NCBI GenBank assembly: GCA_036389485.1
Contig: DASVPR010000007.1
Location: forward strand, 1 to 15,585
Length of the DNA: 15,585 bases
Source: CADCVT01 sp036389485
Lineage (GTDB): Bacteria; Actinomycetota; Thermoleophilia; Solirubrobacterales; Solirubrobacteraceae
Reading direction: 5' to 3'
The notes below the pieces were generated by a model, which saw only the letters and a program-made list of their open reading frames with translations, ran no database searches and was not told where the DNA came from. A program made the translations under genes and the position numbers. Below are positions 1 through 6,329 of the stretch, piece by piece. How positions within the stretch are numbered: the first letter of the stretch is position 1; every line of letters starts with the position of its first letter.

Positions 1-1632
1 CCCTTCGCCGTGCTCCTGCTGCTGTTCTTCTTCCTCATGCAGCAGATGCAGGGCGGCGGCAACCGGGTGATGAGCTTCGGCAAGTCCAAGGCCCGCCTGG
101 TCACCAAGGACCAGCCCAAGATCACCTTCCAGGACGTGGCCGGGGTCGACGAGGCCGTCGAGGAGCTCCAGGAGATCAAGGAGTTCCTCGAGAACCCGGC
201 CAAGTTCCAGGCCATGGGGGCCAAGATCCCCAAGGGGGTGCTCCTGTTCGGCCCCCCGGGGACGGGCAAGACCCTGCTCGCCCGGGCCGTGGCCGGCGAG
301 GCCGGGGTGCCGTTCTTCTCGATCTCGGGGTCGGACTTCGTCGAGATGTTCGTCGGCGTGGGCGCGTCGCGCGTGCGTGACCTGTTCGAGCAGGCCAAGC
401 AGAACGCTCCCTGCATCATCTTCATGGACGAGATCGACGCTGTCGGCCGTCACCGCGGCGCCGGCCTCGGCGGCGGTCACGACGAGCGCGAGCAGACGCT
501 CAACCAGCTGCTCGTCGAGATGGACGGCTTCGAGATGAAGGACAACATCATCCTCATCGCCGCCACCAACCGGCCGGACATCCTCGACCCCGCGCTCCTG
601 CGCCCCGGCCGCTTCGACCGCCAGATCGTCGTCGACCGCCCCGACAGGAAGGGACGCGCGAAGATCCTCGAGGTCCACACGCGGGGCAAGCCGCTGGCGA
701 AGGAGATCGACGTCGACGCGCTCGCCGGCCAGACCCCGGGTTTCACCGGCGCGGACCTCGCCAATCTGGTGAATGAAGCGGCGCTCCTCGCAGCTCGCAA
801 CGGCAAGAGGGAAATCGGCCAGGTCGAGCTCGAAGAGGGGATCATGCGCGTGGTCGCCGGCCCGGAGAAGAAGACCCGGGTCATGGGCGAGAAGGAGCGG
901 CTGATCACCGCGTACCACGAGATGGGCCACGCGATCGTCGGCCACTTCCTCGAGCACTCCGACCCGGTCCACAAGATCTCGATCGTCGGCCGCGGCCAGG
1001 CGCTCGGCTACACGATCTCGATGCCGTCCGAGGACAAGTTCCTCACCACGCGCGCGGAGCTGACCGACACGATGGCGATGACCCTCGGCGGCCGCGCGGC
1101 GGAGGAGATCGTCTTCGGCGAGATCACCACCGGCGCGTCCAACGACCTCGAGAAGGTCACCGCGACCGCGAAGCAGATGGTCATGCGCTTCGGCATGAGC
1201 GAGCGCCTCGGCCCGCGCGTCTTCGGCCACGACCACGGCCAGCCGTTCCTGGGCCGCGAGTTCAGCGCAGAGCCCGACTACTCCGACGAGATCGCCCGCG
1301 AGATCGACGACGAGATCCGCCGCATCGTCGAGTCCGCGCACCAGCAGGCCAAGGACATCCTCAACGAGCACCGCGACGACCTCACGACGATCTCGGAGAT
1401 CCTCGTCAAGCGCGAGACGATCGAGAAGCACGAGTTCGAGGCGCTGCTCGCCGGCAAGGGCGAGGAGGAGGTCTTCGGGCCGGAGGAGCAGGAGCCGCCG
1501 GAGACCGGAACGACCGCGCCCGAGCTGCCGGCCGGCGCCGAGCGCACCGGCGGCCCGCGCCCGCTGCCGCGGCCGGGCCTCGCGGGCGCGGAGTCCCGGG
1601 CGGTCGACCCGCCCGAGCCCGGGCTGGCGTAG
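1..1632 (+). CDS. ftsH: ATP-dependent zinc metalloprotease FtsH, 5' part outside the window
   Basis: Membrane-anchored AAA+ protease that extracts and degrades membrane and some soluble proteins. The frame is open from base 1, where the sequence is already in a hydrophobic stretch (second transmembrane helix), so the first helix, the extracytoplasmic domain and the true start lie upstream. Counting from the GTG codon at 10: Walker A GPPGTGKT at 81-88, pore loop MFVGVGA at 113-119, Walker B IIFMDEID at 136-143, second region of homology with RPGRFDR at 198-204, zinc-binding HEMGH at 303-307, and the probable third zinc ligand Asp379 in TTGASNDLE. The usual family motif is HEAGH; Met replaces Ala here, leaving the HExxH core intact. 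The last 50 or so residues are a Pro/Glu-rich, probably disordered tail. folP begins 10 nt after the stop, so the two are probably cotranscribed. Identity is certain; only the N-terminus is missing. Confidence 0.97.
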   Translation, partial: PFAVLLLLFFFLMQQMQGGGNRVMSFGKSKARLVTKDQPKITFQDVAGVDEAVEELQEIKEFLENPAKFQAMGAKIPKGVLLFGPPGTGKTLLARAVAGEAGVPFFSISGSDFVEMFVGVGASRVRDLFEQAKQNAPCIIFMDEIDAVGRHRGAGLGGGHDEREQTLNQLLVEMDGFEMKDNIILIAATNRPDILDPALLRPGRFDRQIVVDRPDRKGRAKILEVHTRGKPLAKEIDVDALAGQTPGFTGADLANLVNEAALLAARNGKREIGQVELEEGIMRVVAGPEKKTRVMGEKERLITAYHEMGHAIVGHFLEHSDPVHKISIVGRGQALGYTISMPSEDKFLTTRAELTDTMAMTLGGRAAEEIVFGEITTGASNDLEKVTATAKQMVMRFGMSERLGPRVFGHDHGQPFLGREFSAEPDYSDEIAREIDDEIRRIVESAHQQAKDILNEHRDDLTTISEILVKRETIEKHEFEALLAGKGEEEVFGPEEQEPPETGTTAPELPAGAERTGGPRPLPRPGLAGAESRAVDPPEPGLA

Positions 1633-1642
1633 GGGCCGCGGC

Positions 1643-2473
1643 GTGACGCCGCCGTACCGCTTGATGGGCGTGGTCAACGTCACGCCCGACTCGTTCTCCG
1701 ACGGCGGGCTGTACCTCGACGCCGGCGCGGCGATCGCCCACGGCCGCGAGCTGCTGGCCGAGGGGGCGGACATCCTCGACGTCGGGGGCGAGTCGACGCG
1801 GCCGGGCGCCGCGCCGGTGACCGCCGAGGAGGAGATCGCGCGGGTCGAGCCGGTCGTCGCGGCGCTGGCGCAGGCCGGTGCGACGGTCTCGATCGACACG
1901 ACGAAGGCCGCGGTCGCGCGGGCGGCGCTCGCCGCGGGCGCGCGCTACGTCAACGACGTCAGCGCGCTGCGCTTCGACCCCGCTCTCGCGGAGGTCGTCG
2001 CCGAGAGCGGCGCGGACTGCTGCCTCATGCACCTCGGGGGGGACAGTCCCCGGACCATGCAGGACGACCCGCGCTACGACGACGTCGTCAGCGACGTCAA
2101 GGCCCATCTGGAGGAGCGGATGGCGTTCGCGGTGCGCAGTGGGATCGCCGAGGAGCGCATCCACCTCGACCCCGGGATCGGGTTCGGCAAGGCCGTCGAG
2201 CACAACCTCGAGCTGCTGCGCCGCCTCGACGAGATCGTCGCGCTCGGGCGCCCGGTCGTCGTGGGGACGAGCCGCAAGTCGTTCCTCGGGAAGCTGACCG
2301 GCCGGGACGTCGGCGAGCGCGTGCCTGGCACCATCGCGACGAACGTCCTGGCCTTCGAGCGGGGGGCGACGATCTTCCGGGTGCACGATGTTGCACCAGT
2401 TCGCGATGCTCTCGCGGTCACGGCTGCTACGTTGCGCCGATGGCGGACGACGACGACCTCGGCCGGGACGTAG
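1643..2473 (+). CDS. folP: Dihydropteroate synthase
   Basis: Joins 6-hydroxymethyl-7,8-dihydropterin diphosphate to p-aminobenzoate to give 7,8-dihydropteroate, the sulfonamide-sensitive step of folate synthesis; cytoplasmic. The 276-residue product has the family's normal length. Both signature regions are visible: NVTPDSFSDGG at 12-22 and GGESTRPGA at 48-56. Further conserved elements follow: SIDTTKA at 83-89, VNDVSA at 103-108, DPGIGFGK at 176-183, GTSRKSFLG at 208-216 and FRVHD at 245-249. The usual LMHMxGTPRTMQ segment reads LMHLGGDSPRTMQ here, a small loop variant. The GTG start lies 10 nt after the ftsH stop and has no clear Shine-Dalgarno sequence, which suggests translation coupled to ftsH. 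The 3' end overlaps folB by 34 nt, and the last residues (RWRTTTTSAGT) come from the repeat at that junction. Confidence 0.97.
   Translation: MTPPYRLMGVVNVTPDSFSDGGLYLDAGAAIAHGRELLAEGADILDVGGESTRPGAAPVTAEEEIARVEPVVAALAQAGATVSIDTTKAAVARAALAAGARYVNDVSALRFDPALAEVVAESGADCCLMHLGGDSPRTMQDDPRYDDVVSDVKAHLEERMAFAVRSGIAEERIHLDPGIGFGKAVEHNLELLRRLDEIVALGRPVVVGTSRKSFLGKLTGRDVGERVPGTIATNVLAFERGATIFRVHDVAPVRDALAVTAATLRRWRTTTTSAGT
2428..2433 (+). promoter_or_regulatory. Possible -10 box TACGTT for a leaderless folB mRNA
   Basis: TACGTT, preceded by TGC (an extended -10-like context), ends 6 nt before the folB ATG at 2440, and there is no Shine-Dalgarno sequence between them. TAnnnT boxes this close to a start are known from actinobacterial leaderless transcripts. 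No convincing -35 is seen 16-18 bp upstream. The box lies inside the folP coding region, so it would be an internal promoter. This is inferred from sequence only. Confidence 0.4.
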
Positions 2474-2865
2474 ACGACGACGACCTCGACGACAGGCCGT
2501 ACCAGACGGTCGTCACGATCGAGATCACGGGGCTCTCGCTCTACACGCGGATGGGGGTCACCGACGCCGAGCGCGAGATCGGCCAGCGGCTCATCGTCGA
2601 CCTGACGTTGGAGGTCGGCGAGCCGGACGCGACGCTCACCGACATGATCGAGGACACCGTCGACTACGGCGAGGTCTGCAACGTCGTCGCGCTCGTCGCC
2701 CAGCAGCGCACCTACCACACCCTCGAACGGCTGGCGACGAGCATCGCCGACCGGCTGCTCGACGACTTCGAGGTCGAGGCGGTCGCGGTGAAGGCCGCCA
2801 AGCCGGAGCCGCCGATCCCGCTGCCGGTCGACGAGGTGTCCGTCACCGTCTGGCGCGAGCGGTAG
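2440..2865 (+). CDS. folB: Dihydroneopterin aldolase
   Basis: Cleaves 7,8-dihydroneopterin to 6-hydroxymethyl-7,8-dihydropterin and glycolaldehyde, supplying the substrate of FolK; acts in the cytoplasm as a ring-shaped oligomer in known members. The conserved fold starts near residue 24: TVVTIEITGLSLYTRMGV, then TDAEREIGQRL at 41-51 with the acid region of the active site, VDYGEV at 74-79 with the conserved Tyr, and the C-terminal VAVKAAKPEPPIP at 115-127 whose first Lys matches the catalytic Lys region. At 141 residues it is about 20 longer than typical, because of an acidic leader (two DDDDL units nine residues apart) encoded by a DNA repeat. ATG start 34 nt before the folP stop. The next gene, folK, follows with essentially no gap. 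Confidence 0.95.
   Translation: MADDDDLGRDVDDDDLDDRPYQTVVTIEITGLSLYTRMGVTDAEREIGQRLIVDLTLEVGEPDATLTDMIEDTVDYGEVCNVVALVAQQRTYHTLERLATSIADRLLDDFEVEAVAVKAAKPEPPIPLPVDEVSVTVWRER
2446..2488. repeat. 16-bp direct repeat at the folP/folB junction
   Basis: The unit GACGACGACGACCTCG occurs at 2446-2461 and again at 2473-2488, a period of 27 bp, so the folB frame is kept. In FolB it encodes two DDDDL units in the acidic leader. In the folP frame the first copy encodes the Thr run of the last residues, and the folP TAG stop (2471-2473) falls at the edge of the second copy. The repeat is exact and directly visible. Confidence 0.85.
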
Positions 2866-2867
2866 CC

Positions 2868-3389
2868 CTGCCCACCGGGTACCTGGGGCTCGGCTCGAAC
2901 GTCGGCGACCGCCGCGCGAACCTCCAGGCGGCGGTCGACGCGCTGCCCGCGCACGGCGTGACCGTCGTCGCGTCGTCCTCGACGTACGACACCGACCCGG
3001 TCGGCCAGGTGCTCGACCAGCCCTCGTTCCTCAACGCGTGCGTCCGCATCGAGACCGACCACGGGCCCGACGCGCTCCTCGACGCGTGCAAGGCGATCGA
3101 GCGGGAGCTGGGGAGGGAGCCGGGTGGCGTGCGGCACGGGCCGCGGCCGATCGACGTCGACGTGCTGCTGCTCGGCGGCATCGAGCACCGCTCCGAGCGC
3201 CTGACGCTGCCGCACGAGCAGGTCCTCGCGCGGCGGTTCGTCCTCATCCCGCTGCTCGAGCTCGACTTCGACCTCGCGGTGCCGGACGGGAGGCGGCTGG
3301 CGGACGCGCTCGCGGCGCTGCCGCTCGACGAGGGCGTTCGCCGCGAGGGGCCTCAGCTGAGCGTGCCCGGCGGGATCGCGCCCGGGTAG
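2868..3389 (+). CDS. folK: 6-hydroxymethyl-7,8-dihydropterin pyrophosphokinase, probable CTG start
   Basis: Transfers diphosphate from ATP to 6-hydroxymethyl-7,8-dihydropterin, making the pterin substrate of FolP. Conserved parts, counted from the CTG at 2868: GLGSNVGDRRANL at 7-19, FLNACVRIET at 54-63, the signature RHGPRPIDVDVLL at 89-101, and LPHEQVLARRFVL at 114-126; the normal length of about 173 residues fits. The LGSN motif must lie close to the N-terminus, yet this frame has no ATG, GTG or TTG between the coding start of the fold and deep inside folB/folP; the nearest ATG codons (2388 and 2406) would add roughly 155-160 unrelated residues. CTG 2868, two nt after the folB stop, is the best start; CTG 2850 is another. 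A FolB-FolK frameshift fusion or a sequencing error remain possible. The 3' end overlaps the opposite-strand GST gene by 37 nt. Confidence 0.9.
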   Translation: MPTGYLGLGSNVGDRRANLQAAVDALPAHGVTVVASSSTYDTDPVGQVLDQPSFLNACVRIETDHGPDALLDACKAIERELGREPGGVRHGPRPIDVDVLLLGGIEHRSERLTLPHEQVLARRFVLIPLLELDFDLAVPDGRRLADALAALPLDEGVRREGPQLSVPGGIAPG

Positions 3390-4048
3390 TCGGCGAACCA
3401 CCGGCGCGCGAGCTCGGCGGCGGGGGAGCCGTCGATCAGCGGCGCGACGTCGCCGACCGTGCGCAGCAGCGCGAGGGAGGAGCCGATCTGCAGGTCGGCC
3501 GCGTTCGGCTGCTCGCCGCCGAGCACGCCGTCCTCGATCCAGGAGGCGATCCGCTGCAGGTGCTCGGGCAGCGCCGCGACGTCGGCCTTCACCGCCTCCT
3601 CCGAGACCGCGTTCAGCCGCCACTCGACGACCGACGTCAGCGGGCCGCTGAGCCGCGCCGCGCAGGCCGGCACCGGCAGCTTCGACTTCGCGAGGAACGA
3701 CGGCATCGCGTCGGGTCGCCTGCGCAGCGACCACCAGATCACGCGGCGCACCAGCGGCTGCAGGACCTCGTCGCCCCACCGCTCGGCCTCCTCGACCTCC
3801 GGATTGCCTGGCCAGAGCGGCGGCTCGGGGCGCTCCTGCTCCAGCCAGCGCATGATCGCGCGCGACCCGCTGATCTTCTGACCGTCCGCCTTCAGCGACG
3901 GCACGGTCCGCTTGCCGAACCGCAGTCGCTGGTGCGCGGCATGGAGGCCGGGCGGCAGCTCCGTCACCTTGTACTCGAGGCCCTTCAGCTTCAGAGCCTC
4001 TTCCACTGCAGCGCAGGGGTGTGATGCGGGGACGACGTAGAGGCGCAT
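3353..4048 (-). CDS. Glutathione S-transferase-fold protein
   Basis: The 231-residue protein has the two-domain layout of the GST family. The N-terminal thioredoxin-like domain (about 1-80) begins MRLYVVPASHPC, contains the cis-proline motif TVPSL at 48-52 and the thiol-tripeptide binding segment SGSRAIMRWLE at 60-70. The C-terminal helical domain (about 85-225) carries the helix-capping stretch NAADLQIGSSLALL at 182-195. Length is normal. The N-terminal SHPC (9-12) offers Ser or Cys as a possible catalytic residue. Substrate unknown; many family members conjugate or reduce electrophiles, others are not enzymes. The longer open frame upstream of 4048 is antisense to coaX and has no family content. 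ATG start without clear Shine-Dalgarno; it is divergent from coaX with only 21 nt between starts and ends within the 3' end of folK. Confidence 0.85.
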   Translation of the reverse strand: MRLYVVPASHPCAAVEEALKLKGLEYKVTELPPGLHAAHQRLRFGKRTVPSLKADGQKISGSRAIMRWLEQERPEPPLWPGNPEVEEAERWGDEVLQPLVRRVIWWSLRRRPDAMPSFLAKSKLPVPACAARLSGPLTSVVEWRLNAVSEEAVKADVAALPEHLQRIASWIEDGVLGGEQPNAADLQIGSSLALLRTVGDVAPLIDGSPAAELARRWFADYPGAIPPGTLS

Positions 4049-4064
4049 GCGATGGAATGATCGC
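4049..4064. promoter_or_regulatory. Inverted repeat between divergent starts of the GST gene and coaX
   Basis: GCGAT (4049-4053) and ATCGC (4060-4064) form a perfect inverted repeat around GGAATG. It fills most of the 21 nt between the two starts (4048 on the minus strand, 4070 on the plus strand). Weak nAnnnT hexamers occur on both strands here: AATGAT ends 8 nt before the coaX GTG, and GATCAT on the minus strand ends 8 nt before the GST ATG, and the two hexamers overlap. The element could be an operator or a shared bidirectional promoter. This is inference from a short sequence. Confidence 0.35.
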
Positions 4065-4069
4065 TCGCC

Positions 4070-4840
4070 GTGCTGCTCGCCGTCGACGTCGGGAACACCC
4101 AGACCCACTTCGGGGCGTTCAAGGGCGACGAGCTGGTCGAGCACTGGCGGTTCGCGACCGTGCGGACGTCGACCGCCGACGAGCTCGGCGCCGCCCTGCG
4201 CGCTCTGCTGGAGCTGCGCCGCCTGGAGTTCGGCAACCTCGACGCGTCGATCGTCTCCTCGACGGTGCCGCAGCTCGAGCCCGAGTGGGTGACGATGGCC
4301 GAGCGCTACCTCGGGCACCGGATGCTCGTCGTCGGGCCGGGGCTGAAGACCGGGATGGCGATCCGGTACGACAACCCGCGGGAGATCGGGGCGGACCGGC
4401 TGGTCAACTCCGTCGCGATCCGCGAGCGGTTCGGCGGGCCGGCGATCTGCGTCGACTTCGGGACCGCCGTCAACTTCGACGTCATCTCCGGCGCGGGGGA
4501 GTACCTCGGGGGCGTGCTCGTGCCCGGCGTCGAGATCTCGCTCGAGGCGCTGACCGAGCGGGGCGCGAAGCTGCCGAAGATCGACCTCGCCGCGCCGAAG
4601 GGGATCATCGGCAAGACGACGATCGACGCGATCCGGGCCGGGGTCGTCTACGGGTACGCGGGCGCGGTGGACGCGATCATCCGCCGCCTGAAGGCCGAGG
4701 AGCTCGGGAGCGAGTGCGACGTCATCGCGACCGGCGGCCTCGCGGAGCACATCGTGCCGTTCAGCGAGGAGATCGAGGAGATCGACGACCTCCTCACGCT
4801 CACCGGGCTGCGCCTCATCCACGGCCGGAACGCCGACTAG
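4070..4840 (+). CDS. coaX: Type III pantothenate kinase
   Basis: Phosphorylates pantothenate with ATP in the first step of coenzyme A synthesis; cytoplasmic member of the ASKHA (actin/hexokinase) fold, usually dimeric. The 256-residue length is typical. Visible motifs: DVGNT at 6-10 (phosphate-binding), the catalytic-base region EIGADR at 105-110 with Asp109, VDFGTA at 128-133, GGVLVPGV at 147-154, GKTT at 181-184 and TGGLA at 221-225. Type III enzymes are feedback-resistant to CoA in characterised cases. The GTG start follows an in-frame TGA at 4058, which excludes an upstream start. It is divergent from the GST gene. The TAG stop also forms the start of a TAnnnT box for dusB. In Bacillus and Mycobacterium coaX also lies in the ftsH/fol neighbourhood. 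Confidence 0.96.
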   Translation: MLLAVDVGNTQTHFGAFKGDELVEHWRFATVRTSTADELGAALRALLELRRLEFGNLDASIVSSTVPQLEPEWVTMAERYLGHRMLVVGPGLKTGMAIRYDNPREIGADRLVNSVAIRERFGGPAICVDFGTAVNFDVISGAGEYLGGVLVPGVEISLEALTERGAKLPKIDLAAPKGIIGKTTIDAIRAGVVYGYAGAVDAIIRRLKAEELGSECDVIATGGLAEHIVPFSEEIEEIDDLLTLTGLRLIHGRNAD

Positions 4841-4843
4841 CCT
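4838..4843 (+). promoter_or_regulatory. Possible -10 box TAGCCT overlapping the coaX stop, before dusB
   Basis: TAGCCT begins with the coaX stop codon TAG and ends 8 nt before the dusB GTG at 4852. The 11-nt gap between the genes holds no Shine-Dalgarno sequence. Matches the TAnnnT pattern of leaderless promoters; no clear -35 is seen. Could also be chance, since the TA comes from a stop codon. Confidence 0.3.
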
Positions 4844-4851
4844 TTCCGGGC

Positions 4852-5826
4852 GTGCAGCTCACGGATCCCTGGACGCTGGGCGGCGTCGCCATCCCCAATC
4901 GGGTGGTCCTCGCGCCGCTGGCCGGCATCGGCAACTGGTTCGTGCGCCTGCAGGCCAAGCGCTACGGGGCGGGGCTCGTGGTGTCGGAGATGGTGTCGAG
5001 CTTCGGCATCCACCACCGCAACGAGAAGACCGTCGGGGAGATGCTGCGGACCGTCCCGGAGGAGAAGCCGGTCGCGCTGCAGCTCTTCGGCCAGGACCCC
5101 GAGGTGATGCGGTCCGCCACCGCCTACGTCGCGGAGCACACCGACGTCGACATCATCGACCTGAACATGGGCTGCCCGGTGCCGAAGGTCATGAAGACGG
5201 GCGCCGGCGCCGCGTTGATCCGGGATCCCGAGACCGCGGTGGCGGTGGCGGCGGCCGCTCGCGAGGGGTCGGGGCTGCCCGTCACCGTGAAGCTGCGCTC
5301 GGGCGAGAAGCGCGGCGAGGTGGGCGGCTACGAGCTGGCGCACCGGCTGGTCGCCGACGCCGGCGTGGCCGGGATCACGTTCCATCCGCGCTCCGCGCAG
5401 GTGCACCACAAGGGCGAGCCGGACCTCGAGCTGGCCCGCGCGCTGGTCGCATCGCTGCCGGTCCCGGTGATCCTGTCCGGCGGGATGCGCGAGCCGGCGT
5501 GGATCGCGGACGCCTTCCGCTACACGGGCGCCGAGGCCGTGATGCTGGCGCGCGGCGCGCTCGGCAACCCGTGGCTGTTCGCGCGGATGCTCGGGACGCG
5601 CGACGACGAGCCGACGCGCGACGAGGTGCTCGCCGAGCTGCACTGGGTGATGGACCGGGCGGTCGAGCATCTCGGCCCGGATCGCGCCGGGCGGTACCTG
5701 CGGAAGTTCTATCCCTGGTACGTCGAGCGGCTCGGTGAGGGCAAGCGGTTGCAGGAGGCGCTGCAGCGGACTTCGACGGTCGACGAGGCGCGTAGAACGC
5801 TGGTCGAGACGCTCCAACCGGCCTGA
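4852..5826 (+). CDS. dusB: tRNA-dihydrouridine synthase, DusB-like
   Basis: FMN-dependent enzyme that reduces specific uridines in the tRNA D-loop to dihydrouridine using NADPH. The 324-residue product has a TIM barrel followed by a helical C-terminal domain. Seen: the FMN-binding start LAPLAGIGNWFVR at 20-32, QLFGQDP at 77-83, DLNMGCPVPKV at 103-113 with catalytic Cys108, VKLRSG at 146-151 with the FMN-binding Lys, HPRSAQVHHKG at 178-188, LSGGM at 208-212 and MLARGALGNPWLF at 231-243. Two of these differ from the common forms (APMAGVTDxxFR and HGRTRxQxYxG). That raises the chance of a subgroup with altered tRNA contacts, although FMN and catalytic residues are kept. GTG start chosen because homology begins right after it. 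greA follows after 23 nt. The subfamily label is less certain than the Dus family. Confidence 0.9.
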   Translation: MQLTDPWTLGGVAIPNRVVLAPLAGIGNWFVRLQAKRYGAGLVVSEMVSSFGIHHRNEKTVGEMLRTVPEEKPVALQLFGQDPEVMRSATAYVAEHTDVDIIDLNMGCPVPKVMKTGAGAALIRDPETAVAVAAAAREGSGLPVTVKLRSGEKRGEVGGYELAHRLVADAGVAGITFHPRSAQVHHKGEPDLELARALVASLPVPVILSGGMREPAWIADAFRYTGAEAVMLARGALGNPWLFARMLGTRDDEPTRDEVLAELHWVMDRAVEHLGPDRAGRYLRKFYPWYVERLGEGKRLQEALQRTSTVDEARRTLVETLQPA

Positions 5827-5833
5827 CCTCCGG

Positions 5834-5842
5834 TGCTACTCT
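5834..5842 (+). promoter_or_regulatory. Possible extended -10 (TGC TACTCT) for a leaderless greA mRNA
   Basis: TGC directly followed by TACTCT ends 7 nt before the greA TTG at 5850, which is where transcription would be expected to begin. No Shine-Dalgarno sequence lies in the 23-nt gap after dusB. The TGn extension is a recognised feature of promoters with weak -35 boxes, and no -35 is evident here. Confidence 0.45.
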
Positions 5843-5849
5843 GCGCGCC

Positions 5850-6329
5850 TTGCCGAGAGACGTCATCCTCACTCCAGAGGGTCTCGAGAAGCTCAAGGCC
5901 GAGCTCGAGGACCTCACCACCAACAAGCGCCGCGAGGTCGCCGAGCGCATCAAGGACGCGCGCGAGTACGGCGACATCTCCGAGAACTCGGAGTACGACG
6001 ACGCGAAGAACGAGCAGGCGATGCTCGAGTCGCGGATCGCGTCGCTCGAGGAGAAGCTGCGGTCGGCGACCGTGGTCGACGCCAGCGAGCTGTCGAACGA
6101 CGTCGTCCAGGTCGGCTCGCAGGTCAAGGTGAAGGACGGCGCCTCCGGCAAGAGCGAGACGTACACGATCGTCGGCTCGGCCGAGGCCAATCCCGCCGAG
6201 AAGAAGCTCTCGAACGAGTCGCCCGTCGGGCGCGCGCTGATCGGGCACAAGGCCAAGGACAAGGTCAAGGTCCAGCTGCCCAACGGCAAGAACCGCGAGC
6301 TGACGATCCAGAAGATCGAAGTTGCGTAG
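5850..6329 (+). CDS. greA: Transcription elongation factor GreA
   Basis: Binds RNA polymerase through the secondary channel and stimulates cleavage of the backtracked RNA 3' end, rescuing stalled complexes. The 159 residues match the family length. The N-terminal coiled coil (about 10-75) contains LTPEGLEKLKAELEDL and the tip GDISENSEYDDAK at 41-53, whose Asp42 and Glu45 positions are the acidic pair that coordinates the catalytic metal in known GreA proteins. The C-terminal FKBP-like domain (about 83-158) carries SPVGRALIGHKAKDKV at 124-139. TTG start chosen because the family begins with MPRDVxLTPEG-like sequences. Its stop lies inside the first codons of the next gene, so that gene is probably translationally coupled. 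Confidence 0.96.
   Translation: MPRDVILTPEGLEKLKAELEDLTTNKRREVAERIKDAREYGDISENSEYDDAKNEQAMLESRIASLEEKLRSATVVDASELSNDVVQVGSQVKVKDGASGKSETYTIVGSAEANPAEKKLSNESPVGRALIGHKAKDKVKVQLPNGKNRELTIQKIEVA

Noticed and set aside
4049..4822. N-terminal extension of the GST frame to 4822
   Set aside because: The extension is antisense to coaX, lacks family content, and the GST domain starts at the ATG at 4048.
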